Assembly (NCBI GenBank): GCA_039105265.1
Contig: JAPFFF010000003.1
Span: 8,370,001 to 8,434,000 of the forward strand
Direction of reading: 5' to 3'
Length of the DNA: 64,000 nucleotides
DNA from: Tritrichomonas musculus
Lineage: Eukaryota; Parabasalia; Tritrichomonadida; Tritrichomonadidae
Below the pieces are notes generated by a model. The model searched no databases. It was given only the letters and a program-made list of their open reading frames with translations, and was not told the origin of the DNA. The translations under genes and the position numbers were made by a program. This document shows positions 31,072 to 41,555 of the stretch, in pieces; within the stretch, counting starts at the first letter, position 1, and each line of letters opens with the position of its first letter.

Positions 31072-33069
31072 ATGTCTTATCAAGATAAATCAGAAAGACG
31101 GGAGTTAAGACGAGAACAAAAAGAAGAAAGACGAGAACAACGAATGAATGAACGTTTAGCACGCCGCCGTGCAAAAAGATCAGCTTATTATGGCTCAGAA
31201 TCAGATTCAGAATCAGATGGAGAATTACAAACAGTACCACGCAGGCAAATGTACAAAGAAATGAGAGACGAAGAACGCCAACAAAAACGTGAAGAACGAG
31301 AGAGGCGCCGAAGAATACGCCGTGAACACAGATATGATGATGGATTATCATATTCATCACCATATGACGAAACAGATCAATCAGGCGGACAAGTTGTACT
31401 TCATACGGTTCCAAGATATCAAATGTATCGTGAGATGAGGAGGGAAGAACGCGAACAAAGAAGAGAAGATAGAGAAAGGCGTCGAAAGGAATCTCACAGA
31501 CCACATTATACACATCATAGATACGATCATTATTCATCTGATTCTTCAGATGACGATTCAACAGGGAATAATGTCCTTCAGACAGTTCCACGTGAACAAA
31601 TGTACAAAGAAATGAGACAAGAAGAACGCCAACAAAAACGAGAAGAAAGAGAAAGACGTCGAAGATATCGTCACGAACATAGCCACGAATCCGAACCATC
31701 TGACTCATCAGATTATGAAACTGATACAGATGATTTACGAAGAGAAAGAAGAGAAGAAAAACGCCAAGAACGCGCCCATAGACGTCTTGATCATCTTCGT
31801 GAAAGAAGAGCAAGAAGAGCCCAAAGAGCACGTTATAGCCATGAATCAGATGCAGATTCTGATGGTGTAATACATGAAAGAAACCAAAGACGTCACAATA
31901 GAAGACAATATCATCGCAGATATGAAGAGCCATCATATGAACACACGGACAATGAAACCATTAGAACAGTTCCACGTGGCCAATTAGCCAAAGAAATGAA
32001 AGAGCAAGAACGTGAGGATGAACGTATAGAGAGACAAGAAAGAAGAGAAAGACGCCGACAAGAAAGAACCGACCGTAAAGAGCGTAAACATTATCACGAG
32101 TCATCTTCATCTTCTTCTGATGACAACAAAGAGCCAGAATCCCAATCAGATGGACAAGCAGTTCTCCATACTGTTCCACGCCATGAAATGTATCGCGAAA
32201 TGAGGAAGGAAGAACGTGAAGAGAAAAGAGAAAGACGTCATCAAGAAAGAGCAGAAAGAAAGGCAACTCGTAAAGAAAAAAGATATTATGAAACATCATC
32301 ATCATCCTCTGAAGAGGCCAAACCAGAAGCTGAATCAGACGGAGAAGCTGTTCTTGAAACAGTTCCACGTGACGAAATGATTCGTGAAATGAAAGAAGAA
32401 AAACGTGAAGAAAAGAAAGAGAGAAGAGAAAAACTTCGCCAAGAAAGAGCTGAAAGAAAAGCAGAACGCTGTGCACGAAAGGAAGAATCTGAACCAGCAA
32501 ATTCAGCAGAAGAAACAGCAGGAAACGAAGAAAGTACACAATCTGAATCAGATGATATAGAAAGAAGAGAAGAAGAACGTGACCATAAATACTCCGAAGC
32601 ACATACTGAAGATGAAAATTCTGCTTCTGACTATTCAGAGCACAGTGAGCCAGTACAACCAACTCATTATCGATATGATCCAAAAGAGGCCAAACGAGAA
32701 AGCAAGGCAATAAAGAAGCATAGGAAAGCAGTAAAGAAGGAAGAAAAGCAAAAAGAAAAAGAAGAGAAAAACGAAAATAAAGAAGAAAGTATAATTGAAA
32801 ATAAGAAAGAGAAAGAAAGGGAAACTAAGAATAAAAGGGAAATTAAAGAAAGATCTAAAGAGGAAAAACAACAGGCAAAGGAAAGAAAGAAGCATGCAAA
32901 GGAACAGTTGTATTGGAAGCCTACAAAGAAGAATAATTCAAATCAAAATAAGAACCAGCAAAAACCTGCACAAAATGAAGCTACGCAAAACAAATCATCA
33001 GCAAAAACATCATCAGCTAGACCTGCCTCAAATCCAGCATCAGCAGCAACAGGAGAAGCCACCAATTAA
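31072..33069 (+). CDS. Arg/Glu-rich repeat protein with TVPR motif
   Basis: From the ATG at 31072 (MSYQDKSERRELRR) this gives 665 residues, almost all charged. Six units contain a shared core of the form VLxTVPRxxMYxEMRxEERxxKRE, at DNA positions near 31225, 31399, 31573, 31960, 32160 and 32348, separated by acidic Ser/Asp patches (for example SSSSSSDDNKE). The pattern is a short hydrophobic-aromatic core followed by a long single alpha-helix of alternating Arg and Glu. The C-terminal 150 residues are Lys/Glu-rich and end in an Ala/Ser/Gln tail. No family is recognised; there is no signal peptide. It may be a trichohyalin-like or caldesmon-like structural protein, which is inference from composition only. 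Confidence 0.8.
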   Translation: MSYQDKSERRELRREQKEERREQRMNERLARRRAKRSAYYGSESDSESDGELQTVPRRQMYKEMRDEERQQKREERERRRRIRREHRYDDGLSYSSPYDETDQSGGQVVLHTVPRYQMYREMRREEREQRREDRERRRKESHRPHYTHHRYDHYSSDSSDDDSTGNNVLQTVPREQMYKEMRQEERQQKREERERRRRYRHEHSHESEPSDSSDYETDTDDLRRERREEKRQERAHRRLDHLRERRARRAQRARYSHESDADSDGVIHERNQRRHNRRQYHRRYEEPSYEHTDNETIRTVPRGQLAKEMKEQEREDERIERQERRERRRQERTDRKERKHYHESSSSSSDDNKEPESQSDGQAVLHTVPRHEMYREMRKEEREEKRERRHQERAERKATRKEKRYYETSSSSSEEAKPEAESDGEAVLETVPRDEMIREMKEEKREEKKERREKLRQERAERKAERCARKEESEPANSAEETAGNEESTQSESDDIERREEERDHKYSEAHTEDENSASDYSEHSEPVQPTHYRYDPKEAKRESKAIKKHRKAVKKEEKQKEKEEKNENKEESIIENKKEKERETKNKREIKERSKEEKQQAKERKKHAKEQLYWKPTKKNNSNQNKNQQKPAQNEATQNKSSAKTSSARPASNPASAATGEATN

Positions 33070-34269
33070 AAGATAATTATTGTAAAAAAAAAATTTATCA
33101 AATGTAATTTTGAATAAATCATAGATATTTTAAAATTTGTTTTAATTTAAAGTAGTTTTATATTATTTTAATTTTTTTTATTGAAGATGATAAAAATATT
33201 AGAAGATATATAAATTTTGATTCATAATTTTTAACCCATCATTGATTTGAATTTTGAATTTAATTAAAATATTTTTTAAAACAAACTTATCTTAAAAAAC
33301 TAATCTGCAAAATACAAATATTAAATAAATAAATAATTTATAATGTTTAAAATAATAAATATATTATTTATAGGCCAAAATCGCATTTATAGAAAATTAA
33401 CAATATTTTAAAATAATTGTGTTTTATAAATTAATTGGGGGTTTTTTAATTGACATTTTAGATGTTATACAATGCTAGTATTTTTGTATCATTCTATCCA
33501 ATTATTGGATATGGATTGATATTTGCAATGATCATAATATATGAAATAAATTTAGAAATAATGTGCACATTTAATATTCCCTTAAGACTTTATGAATATT
33601 TGATCATTTATTATTTTTAAAGCTGAAATTTGATGGTAAAATTTAATCAGACCAATTATTGAAAATCGTCAGAATTTTCATTGAATTTTGAAAAATTTCT
33701 GACACATCAATATAATGATATCATTTTACAGAAAATGCCTGTTCCAAAAGATAAGACAGATGAATTCTTCTCTGAATCAGAAGTAAAAGATAATGATCAT
33801 GTTGAAATTATGTTCACACCAATTAATATTCATTTCATTAATCAAAACAGCATTCAAACTTCAAATTTTAATATCATACATTTCTTAAATATTGTTTCAT
33901 CTTTGATGCAAACTGATGAAACAGAATTATCTGAAAATGAATAATTGTTTTTATTTACAAAAACATCTGATAATCAAAGTAATCAGCTTAATTTTGACTT
34001 AAATGGTATCCAAATACCTTTAGCTTTCATTACTGCAAGGTAAGCTGAAAAATGCTGTATTGCTTCTTTTCAATTTCCTCAAATTCAATTTATATTTAAA
34101 AAAAAGAAATAGACTAAAATATTTATTATTTATCCTTTTATACTGTATTAATATAACCATGTAAATAAAAAAAAAAAACATCTTCTAATATTTTTAAATA
34201 ATTGAATGAAACTTTTTGTAAGTACAATTCAATTCATTTAAATGAAAACTATTCAAAAAATTTAAAAGT
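33070..34269. other. Intergenic region with one weak ORF
   Basis: About 1.2 kb of AT-rich DNA. The only candidate is a short frame whose first ATG is at 33735 (ending 33944). Coding-like sequence continues after its stop in the same frame to about 34040, suggesting a gene fragment rather than a gene. Confidence 0.4.
33735..33944 (+). pseudogene. Short fragment of unknown gene
   Basis: An ATG at 33735 opens 69 codons (MPVPKDKTDEFFSESEVKDN). After the TAA at 33942-33944 the same frame reads another 30 residues including NFDLNGIQIPLAFITAR. That resembles the pattern of the N-terminal BTB segment of the gene at 34.3 kb (FSFIVNGEEIKTNRVISD). It may be a broken relative of that gene, but similarity this short is not proof. 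Confidence 0.25.
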
Positions 34270-35637
34270 ATGATATGTGATCTAGAAAAATACATAAAAA
34301 TGATTGGAAATTTCAAAATTCATCTTAAGCCAGATAGCATTAAACAGATTCCATTTCATAAATATATAAATGACTTTTCATTTATAGTTAATGGTGAAGA
34401 AATTAAAACAAACCGAGTTATCTCAGATCTCATATCTCCCAAAATCAGTCAAATTCATTTTTCTGATCCTACGATTGATAGTTATACCTTCGACACTGTC
34501 AACAAAGGCGACTTTTCACATATATTAAATCTTGCAACTTTTGAGACTTTACAATATCCCACTGATGAGCTTCCATTCCTCACAGAAGTGCTCAAACTGC
34601 TTGGCAATGACATGATTGACATCTTAGATGCCAATGAAGAAGACGAGCTCACTACCAACAACGTCATACAACGACTCCTCCTTCACCAAAATCCAGAATT
34701 CAATTGTTTCAATTCAATTGAGAGGGAAACCGATTTTGCGAGTGAAAATTTCAAAGAACTCTGTGAATTCCATCAAGAAGAGCTTGAAAGTCTTGATTTG
34801 ACGACACTTTCCAACATTCTTACCAACCAAAAACTGGTTATAAAAGACGAGGACCAACTTCTTCATTTTGTCAATTTTCTATATTCGAAAGACAATAGGA
34901 AATTGACCTTATATGAGTCAGTTATTTTTGCCAACACTTCATCAGAAGCCATGAGAGAGTTCGTTGATCTTATCGACATGAATGACATCACGAACTCAAT
35001 GTGGATCGAACTCTCGAGAAGACTGAAAGAAGGCGTCGTTGGAGGTAATAAACAAAGTGAAAAAAGTGACAGTTCTGAATCTGATTTATACGGCCATCGT
35101 TACGGCAAAAAGCAGGTGCATGGAACTGCCTTTCTAAAAGAAGAAGGCCAAAATTTTTCAGGTGTAATTAACCACCTTCAAAAAGTGTCAAACGGCAAAA
35201 TTGATAAAGTGATGAACTTCACTTCATCTTCCGTTGAGAGCGATTATTACTGCCCGAAAAACGTATCGTTGTTTGGAAGTAAGTACAATTACTTCCATTC
35301 AAAAGATCTCGAAAATAGCTGGATTTGCCTGGACTTCAAGGATCATAAAGTGTGCCCAACCGACTACGAAATTAGGTCTTACCCGTACAACACAAACGAT
35401 CAGCATCCGAAAAGTTGGGTCATCGAGGTGTCAAACGACCTGGAAACTTGGATCAAAATTGATGAGGAAAACGACTGCTCTTATTTGAATGGAAGAAGTG
35501 TCAGCCACACATTCAAGATGAAAATTGAGACACTTTTCGCGTTTAGATATTTAAGAATGAGACTCACTGGGCCAAATTGGCTCGGGAAAAATAGTCTCGC
35601 TATTGATTCATTTGAAGTTTATGGAATATACGTGTAA
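34270..35637 (+). CDS. BTB-BACK protein with F5/8 type C (discoidin) domain
   Basis: A 455-residue protein of a family common in trichomonads. The N-terminus has the BTB-like motif FSFIVNGEEIKTNRVISDLI (about residues 36-55). A BACK-like helical region covers about 140-260 (SLDLTTLSNILTNQKLVIKDEDQLLHFV). The C-terminus, residues about 300-455, is an F5/8C jelly-roll with ENSWICLDFKDHKVCPTDYE, SWVIEVSNDLETWIKID and FRYLRMRLTGPNW, ending IDSFEVYGIYV. BTB-BACK modules usually recruit Cul3 ubiquitin ligase or dimerise; F5/8C domains bind ligands. There is no signal peptide, so it is intracellular. The middle of the gene is richer in G+C than its ends. Confidence 0.88.
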   Translation: MICDLEKYIKMIGNFKIHLKPDSIKQIPFHKYINDFSFIVNGEEIKTNRVISDLISPKISQIHFSDPTIDSYTFDTVNKGDFSHILNLATFETLQYPTDELPFLTEVLKLLGNDMIDILDANEEDELTTNNVIQRLLLHQNPEFNCFNSIERETDFASENFKELCEFHQEELESLDLTTLSNILTNQKLVIKDEDQLLHFVNFLYSKDNRKLTLYESVIFANTSSEAMREFVDLIDMNDITNSMWIELSRRLKEGVVGGNKQSEKSDSSESDLYGHRYGKKQVHGTAFLKEEGQNFSGVINHLQKVSNGKIDKVMNFTSSSVESDYYCPKNVSLFGSKYNYFHSKDLENSWICLDFKDHKVCPTDYEIRSYPYNTNDQHPKSWVIEVSNDLETWIKIDEENDCSYLNGRSVSHTFKMKIETLFAFRYLRMRLTGPNWLGKNSLAIDSFEVYGIYV

Positions 35638-36075
35638 AAGAAGCAAAACATTTTATTTAAAATTCATTTCAGATTTTCAATAAAAATATAAAATTCAATT
35701 GAATTTTTTTTTTTTTTTTTTTTCCTTAATTGATAAAGAATTTGTTTTTTCAATAGATAAATGGTTATAGGTTACCAAATTCTATTGAAAAAATTGGTGG
35801 TATGGCTGTTTCATTGGAAAAAAAATATTTCTTAATTGGAGAGTTTGAGAATTTTTGAAATTTCTTGGTCAATTTATTTGACCAGTACGATATGAATATT
35901 AATTAATTTTCATTTTTAGATTTAAAAAATCTAAAGGACACCTTCTAAACCTGATTTTTGATAAGATTTTTGTAGTAGTTTTAGTTTAATGCCACGAATA
36001 TAATATAATAAGAATAAAAGGTCGCATAGTATTGTCATAATTTTATTGACAGAATGTACCAATTACAATTATTTA
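35638..36075. other. AT-rich spacer with T tract
   Basis: About 440 bases, with a run of 20 T at 35704-35723. No gene is supported. Confidence 0.5.
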
Positions 36076-38388
36076 ATGAATATCCAGCAATATCAAGATA
36101 ATAACAACGAAATTCGTGATAAACTTTTAGAATATATTGATGAAGGGCATGGTGGCGAAGATGACTTGTCAATTTTTTTACAATTTTTAGATTCAAAAAA
36201 TATTCAAGAAAATCAGCATGATCTCAAAATGTTCCTTAATTTAATTTCAAAGTTAACGAAAAATTATAAAAGATCGGCAGATTTTTTCACCAAAATTTTT
36301 CGAATTTTAAAATATTACGAAAATCATATCAAAAAATATTTTACCAACTTTGAAATTTTCAATATTTTCAAAAGCAGCAAACGAGTACTTCTTTTCCTAT
36401 TTCAAGAAGGAATGGTAAAAATAGACAAAAATATATTTGAATGTATGTCTAATTACAATTTCAAATCATTTGGATATCTCCATTATTTCTTTCCAGAAAT
36501 AAAATGTTTTCTTGATACCGAAACAATTAATTCAATTCAAGAAGAAATTCCAGACAATTTTGAAGATTTAAGGCTCATTGGCGAAAACGATCATTTTCAT
36601 CTCAAATTAATTCAAAAAGATTTAATTAATGATTTTGTTAGATATGTAAATCAAGCAAATTTGCATCCTAATAGTAAAATTCCAGAATCAATTTTTGAAA
36701 CGAATTCATTTCTTCTCAAAAATCGACCAAATTTGATTGAATATTCAGTGTTTTACGGTTCCATTCAAATTTTCAATTATTTACGATTAAGCAAGGCCAA
36801 AATGAGTCCAACTTTGTGGCTATATGCAATTCATAGCAGGAACCATGACATCATTCATATTTTGGAAGATTTGCACATCGCAAAACCGCAAAATTCTATT
36901 GAAAAAGTTCTTTGTGAATCAATCAAATGTCATCACAATGAAATTGCGAATTACATCATCAACAATGAATATGAGAAAGAATCCAATTCAAAACAACAAT
37001 TTATTAATTCAATTCCGTCCTTTTCAATTCAATTTTACAATTTAAATTTCTTTATTTTAAATGATCTAAAAGTGGATAATGTTGTTTTCAATTTTCTGTG
37101 CAAATTCGGTTATTTCAATCTCGTTGAACATTTCATGAAAAAAGAGTTTATTAATTCTGATTCATTGCATAAATCTGCTGAAAAGAATAACATTCATATT
37201 GTTCATTTGCTTTTATCAAATACAGACGTTATCTATGAAAATTCATTCAAAAAGTGCATTTATTTGAATGCCATTCAAATTCCTTCAACAATAAAAGTAA
37301 TTAGAAAAAGTGCATTTGAAGGATGCTTGGTTTTAAGTGACGTGAAAATTCCTTCTTCTGTAACTGAAATTGGTGAAAATGCATTTTCTGGCTGTTCTTC
37401 AATCACTAGCATTGAAATTCCTTCTTCTGTTGTTTCAATTGGAATTGGAGCGTTTAGAGGTTGTATTTTACTTGAAAAAGTTGAGTTTTCTTCTCCATCA
37501 AGCATAAATATTATTAGGCACAACTGCTTCTCTGGATGTTCTTCATTAAAGCATTGCCCAATTCCTAATTCAGTGAAAAAAATTGAAAATGATGCTTTTT
37601 CACGTTGTTCATCACTCACTGAAGTTACATTTCCATCTTCAATATTGTCTATAAGTAAAGGTGCTTTTTGTGGATGTTCTCAAATAAAGCAAATTGACAT
37701 TCCTTCATCTTTAACTTATCTTGGTGAATCAGTATTTTCAAAATGCACTTCTCTTTTAACATGCGAAATTCATGCAAATGTTGATGAAATAAATTCTGGT
37801 CTTTTTGAACAATGTTCTTCACTTACCAAAGTTTTGATTCCTGCTTCTGTTACTAAGATAGGCAGCAATGCCTTTGATGGCTGTGTTTCATTAAGTGAAG
37901 TTAATTTGCCATCAATCTTAAATGAGATTGGATCGTCTGCATTTCGACAATGTTCTTTGCTTTCAAAAATTGATCTCCCAAGCAGTTTGTACATAATTGG
38001 TTCTTATGCATTTAGTGAATGTTTAAGGCTTGAAGAAATTGAAATACCTTCCTCGGTTGATTCATTAAGAGAGAATACTTTTGAAAATTGTCTTTTATTA
38101 AAGAAAATTAAACTTCCTTCTAATATGATTTCAATTGGTGAATATTCATTTCAAAATTGCTCCAAACTTGAAGAAGTAACAATTCCTTCTTCAGTTAAGA
38201 TAATTGAAAGAGGACTGTTTTCGAATTGTGTTTCATTGAAGACAGTTGATATTCCTTTACATATTGAACAAATCAAACCAAAAGCTTTTTACAATTGTAA
38301 ATCAATTGAACAAATCGTTGTTCCTCCTTCAATAACTGTAATTGAAGATGAAGTTTTTTATAATTGTTGTTCTCTTAAAAATATTTAG
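36076..38388 (+). CDS. Ankyrin/DUF3447-like and BspA-type LRR fusion protein
   Basis: The first ATG is at 36076 (MNIQQYQDNNNEIRDKLLEY) and gives 770 residues to a TAG at 38386-38388. Residues 1-390 match the trichomonad ankyrin/DUF3447 pattern: FNIFKSSKRVLLFLF, LIENGSIQIFNYL-type repeats, ENNIHIVHLLLS. From about residue 396 there are 16 or so 23-residue TpLRR/BspA repeats of the form LxxIxIPSSVxxIGxxAFxGCSSL. Such repeats form curved binding surfaces; in trichomonads BspA-like proteins are proposed adhesins, although this one lacks a signal peptide. After the TAG the same frame continues for 56 codons of clear LRR to a TGA at 38557-38559, so the stop is probably recent. Confidence 0.88.
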   Translation: MNIQQYQDNNNEIRDKLLEYIDEGHGGEDDLSIFLQFLDSKNIQENQHDLKMFLNLISKLTKNYKRSADFFTKIFRILKYYENHIKKYFTNFEIFNIFKSSKRVLLFLFQEGMVKIDKNIFECMSNYNFKSFGYLHYFFPEIKCFLDTETINSIQEEIPDNFEDLRLIGENDHFHLKLIQKDLINDFVRYVNQANLHPNSKIPESIFETNSFLLKNRPNLIEYSVFYGSIQIFNYLRLSKAKMSPTLWLYAIHSRNHDIIHILEDLHIAKPQNSIEKVLCESIKCHHNEIANYIINNEYEKESNSKQQFINSIPSFSIQFYNLNFFILNDLKVDNVVFNFLCKFGYFNLVEHFMKKEFINSDSLHKSAEKNNIHIVHLLLSNTDVIYENSFKKCIYLNAIQIPSTIKVIRKSAFEGCLVLSDVKIPSSVTEIGENAFSGCSSITSIEIPSSVVSIGIGAFRGCILLEKVEFSSPSSINIIRHNCFSGCSSLKHCPIPNSVKKIENDAFSRCSSLTEVTFPSSILSISKGAFCGCSQIKQIDIPSSLTYLGESVFSKCTSLLTCEIHANVDEINSGLFEQCSSLTKVLIPASVTKIGSNAFDGCVSLSEVNLPSILNEIGSSAFRQCSLLSKIDLPSSLYIIGSYAFSECLRLEEIEIPSSVDSLRENTFENCLLLKKIKLPSNMISIGEYSFQNCSKLEEVTIPSSVKIIERGLFSNCVSLKTVDIPLHIEQIKPKAFYNCKSIEQIVVPPSITVIEDEVFYNCCSLKNI

Positions 38389-38559
38389 ATTCCTTATTCT
38401 GTGACAGAAATAAAAACAAGGGCTTTTGCTCTCTGTAGTTCACTGGTCTCATTCTTTATGCCTTCATCTGTAACTCAAACTGGAATTAAAATTTTCGATG
38501 GTTGTACTTCTCTTGTTCATGTTGAACTTTCTTTTAATCTAAAAACGATTTTCCTCTGA
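38389..38559 (+). pseudogene. In-frame LRR continuation after the TAG
   Basis: Directly after the TAG the same frame gives IPYSVTEIKTRAFALCSSL and two more BspA-type repeats ending at TGA. The LRR consensus runs across the stop without a shift, so it belonged to the preceding gene. A sequence error or allele difference could also explain it. Confidence 0.75.
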
Positions 38560-40272
38560 AAAAGCTGATATAAATTCAATTTCAATTTTTTTTGATATTA
38601 TAATATTACATTTATAACTTTATTCTAAACCCAACAAATAACATAATTAATATTAAATTTTCATATTATGATTATTATTCCATAAAAAAATGAATTTTTT
38701 TGGAATAACTTATATTGATATCATCCAAACATATGATACCGTAGCAAATTGCATCTCAAATATTATCAATAGAATATCTGACAAGAATAATAATAATATC
38801 ATTAAAGAAATGGTCTGGTAAAAAATTACCATCTTTATAAATGGCCGGTAAAATTTTACCTTTAGGTAATATGTTATTTTCCTACCCAGGTAAAAAATGA
38901 CCCTACCCAAGAAGGATCTGTCAAAAGGGGTCGGGTAGGTACCGCTTTCAAGGTCTATTCAACATAAAACAGAGTTTATTTAAATTAAATTATATAATAA
39001 TATTTACCATTATTTATATGATATTAATCACAAGGTTGTGTATCTATCTGTCTCAAATCACCAAAGTTTTTCGTCAATCAATGAAAAAAATTAAGGCATG
39101 ACTATAAACATGTACATCAAAGTAATATTTTATTTAAGAATATAAACATATTATATATTATGAGAATATTAATAATTATTAGTTAAATTTGTAAAAATAA
39201 AATTATTGACTATAAAAACGAGTATATCTTTGATTTTTTGGTGACCGTTTACTTTTCATGATAAAGAATTGATTCATTTATCTATAAAATGCTGTTATTT
39301 ATAAATAATATTTATAAAAACATATTTGCATTTAAAGATGTATTTAACTTATTAGAAGTCAGAGTTGATTTTCATTCTGAGACTTATTGAGAGAACTTTT
39401 TCATCATCTTTCAATTTTGTGCTAACTTTATCCCGACAACATAACAGATTACTGAAATTACAAATTAAAAATTAGTTAAAAACTATTAAAACATATTTAT
39501 ATATTGATATAATGCAATAAGATAATATGTTTTGCACAAGATAATGGTTTATCTTCATTAAATGATAAACGTCCAAAAATTATAAACGAACAGCAAAACA
39601 AATATTCAAATTTTGTTTTTTTTAGACAATTTTTATCTCTTATGTTTCAGCATTTTATATACATATTTATTTCATTAATAAATTTCATTGATACTTTTTC
39701 AAATTCGATTTTTAAAGAAAAAATAATCATATTATAATCATTAGATAATTCATCGTTTTTTATTATCAAAATCATTGAATTGATATAATATCGAACTGAA
39801 ATTCGATATTACATCCTTTTGATTCTTTTTGGTGAGAAAGAGAAAAATTATGAAATTTTTTTGCTTACAACTATGTTTTTTTTTTTCAGTTTTTGAGATC
39901 ATTATAAGAATAGGAAACTTCTATAGTATAGATTATTACTTTTATGTTATTCTTTTAATAATACAGCGCAATAAACTATTCAAACCAAAATATCAAAAAC
40001 ACATTTACCACCAACACAATTCAAACCAAAATATCAAAAACGAGAGAATAAAAATATGATTCTATGATTTTAAATCAAGCTCCACTCATTGTTAACTATG
40101 ACCAGACCAAGCCTATAAAAATAAAAACTAATAGCGATTCATTAAAATATCTTGAAATGTGATTCGTTGATTTTATGTATCAGCCAATTAAACTAATGAG
40201 TCCGTTATTCATCACAATCAAAATCAAAACATCAACTAATGCAAACGTTGGAGATATCATAAGTAAATAAAT
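38560..40272. other. Gene-free region with short palindromes
   Basis: About 1.7 kb with no supported gene. A cluster of short palindromes and GGTA-containing inverted motifs lies at 38812-38945. The frame at 39829-40059 lacks recognisable content. Confidence 0.5.
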
Positions 40273-40530
40273 TTATTTATGTTCTTCAATTTGTTTCTTC
40301 ATTTCAATCAATTCATATTTTTTACGTTGACGATATTCTTTCTGTTGTCTCCTCCTTGCTTCCTTTCTCTCTTCATCATTAGCATATTTGCTTTTTCTTC
40401 TTCGCTTGGTTTCAGCTTTTGGTTTAGTGTCTGTCAATTGTAGATTTTCAATAGACTTCGATTTCGTCATTGATTTAATAATAGGTGTTTGTTTATAGTT
40501 AGTGAAATCAATTTCAGTCATTTTAGACAT
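40273..40530 (-). CDS. Small basic, zipper-like protein, element-related?
   Basis: About 85 residues, taking the ATG giving MSKMTEIDFTNY as the likely start. The C-terminal half is strongly basic (KRRRKSKYANDEERKEARRR) followed by a short heptad-like helix, resembling a basic-zipper DNA-binding segment. It sits head-to-tail with and slightly overlaps the next minus-strand ORF if the earlier ATG is used. Tight packing of small ORFs is typical of large DNA transposons rather than trichomonad host genes, so this may be an element remnant. Weak assignment. Confidence 0.4.
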   Translation of the reverse strand: MSKMTEIDFTNYKQTPIIKSMTKSKSIENLQLTDTKPKAETKRRRKSKYANDEERKEARRRQQKEYRQRKKYELIEMKKQIEEHK

Positions 40531-40541
40531 CAATAAAAAAA

Positions 40542-40760
40542 TCATTCATTATTTTTGATTGGGTTATAAATCAATCTATATGTTCGACCATTACATTCAT
40601 CTATTATATACTCATCAATATTAAACGTTTCATCAGTAAACATTTTTATTTTTGTCTCTTCTTTCAATGTCTTATCATCTCGTTTCAACAGAACACTCAA
40701 TGGTTGAAAATAAATTAATTCAATTCGCTCGTAATCGATTGGGTCAGTTAATCGTTTCAT
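40542..40760 (-). CDS. Small ORF, unknown, paired with the basic ORF
   Basis: A 72-residue frame (MKRLTDPIDYERIELIYFQP) directly upstream of the basic ORF on the same strand. I do not recognise it. The tight arrangement suggests the two belonged to the same mobile element or transcript. It could also be chance. Confidence 0.3.
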   Translation of the reverse strand: MKRLTDPIDYERIELIYFQPLSVLLKRDDKTLKEETKIKMFTDETFNIDEYIIDECNGRTYRLIYNPIKNNE

Positions 40761-40884
40761 TTATGATATCAATAAATTATATTTCATTCATTGTTATATC
40801 ATTTATGATAGCAACACATGAATCATCACCAACAGCTCTGGCATCGAGGTTATACATTAAAAATATGCGCCAAGACATGGAATT

Positions 40885-41555
40885 CGGAATTTAAATCGTA
40901 ATTTCCCAAGAGTCACTAGTTCATTAGATTATAACGATGAATTTCCAAACGTTTTGGATGGACAAGAATCCAGAATTGCTTCGTGGGGTGTTTATCTTTT
41001 AAAAAATATCGAAGATTCTGAAATTAGAGAATTAATGTGGCTTAATTCACCACAACATATGATTGGAAATCATTTGAACTATTCTCATGGACCTTTGAAA
41101 GAAAGCCATTCTGATTGGGAGAGAGGAAAAAGAGATCCAGAAGCTTTTCAAAAAATGGGCAATTTTTTGAGAAAACTTCAAAATTTATAAAGAATTGTAA
41201 ATTTTGTAATACAACCCAATGTTGCGAAAGCTTAAACAATTTAATCGGTAAGATCGCTCCAAAAAGAGTTTTTTTCTCAAATTCATATAATGTGCGGACG
41301 TTAATTGCATGTTGCTTATATAACGAGCCACACTTTTTTTTAAATTTACTAGTTGAACTGGATCTTGCTAAATATGTACCACAAGAATCAATGAATGATA
41401 TAATTCAGTATGAGTCAGAAAGAGAAAAAGAAATTTTAAATAAAAGATCTGATGAGTATCGAGCTGCAAAAAACGATTATCGACGAAAGAGCCGCCAGAA
41501 AAAAAAAAAAAAAAAAAAAAAAACTAAAGTGAAAGGAGATTATAACGAAGATTAA
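40885..41555 (+). pseudogene. Transposase-like remnant
   Basis: Two adjacent frames carry pieces reminiscent of the C-terminal part of a DDE-type transposase. One has MWLNSPQHMIGNHLNYSHG (near 41040). The other has CNTTQCCESLNNLIGKIAPK followed by SYNVRTLIACCLYNE (near 41200-41330) and ends in a Lys run encoded by 25 A (41499-41523). The order and spacing of His, Cys, Glu-Ser-Leu-Asn and Ala-Pro-Lys elements resembles widespread transposases, but no intact catalytic triad can be shown. The pieces are in different frames, so the copy is broken. No terminal repeats were found. Confidence 0.4.

Noticed and set aside
31070-32710. Long minus-strand frames of 288 and 249 codons
   Set aside because: They are antisense to the Arg/Glu-rich repeat protein. 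Low-complexity GAA/AGA coding often leaves the complementary frame open; the hydrophobic Leu/Phe/Val/His composition is the expected shadow.
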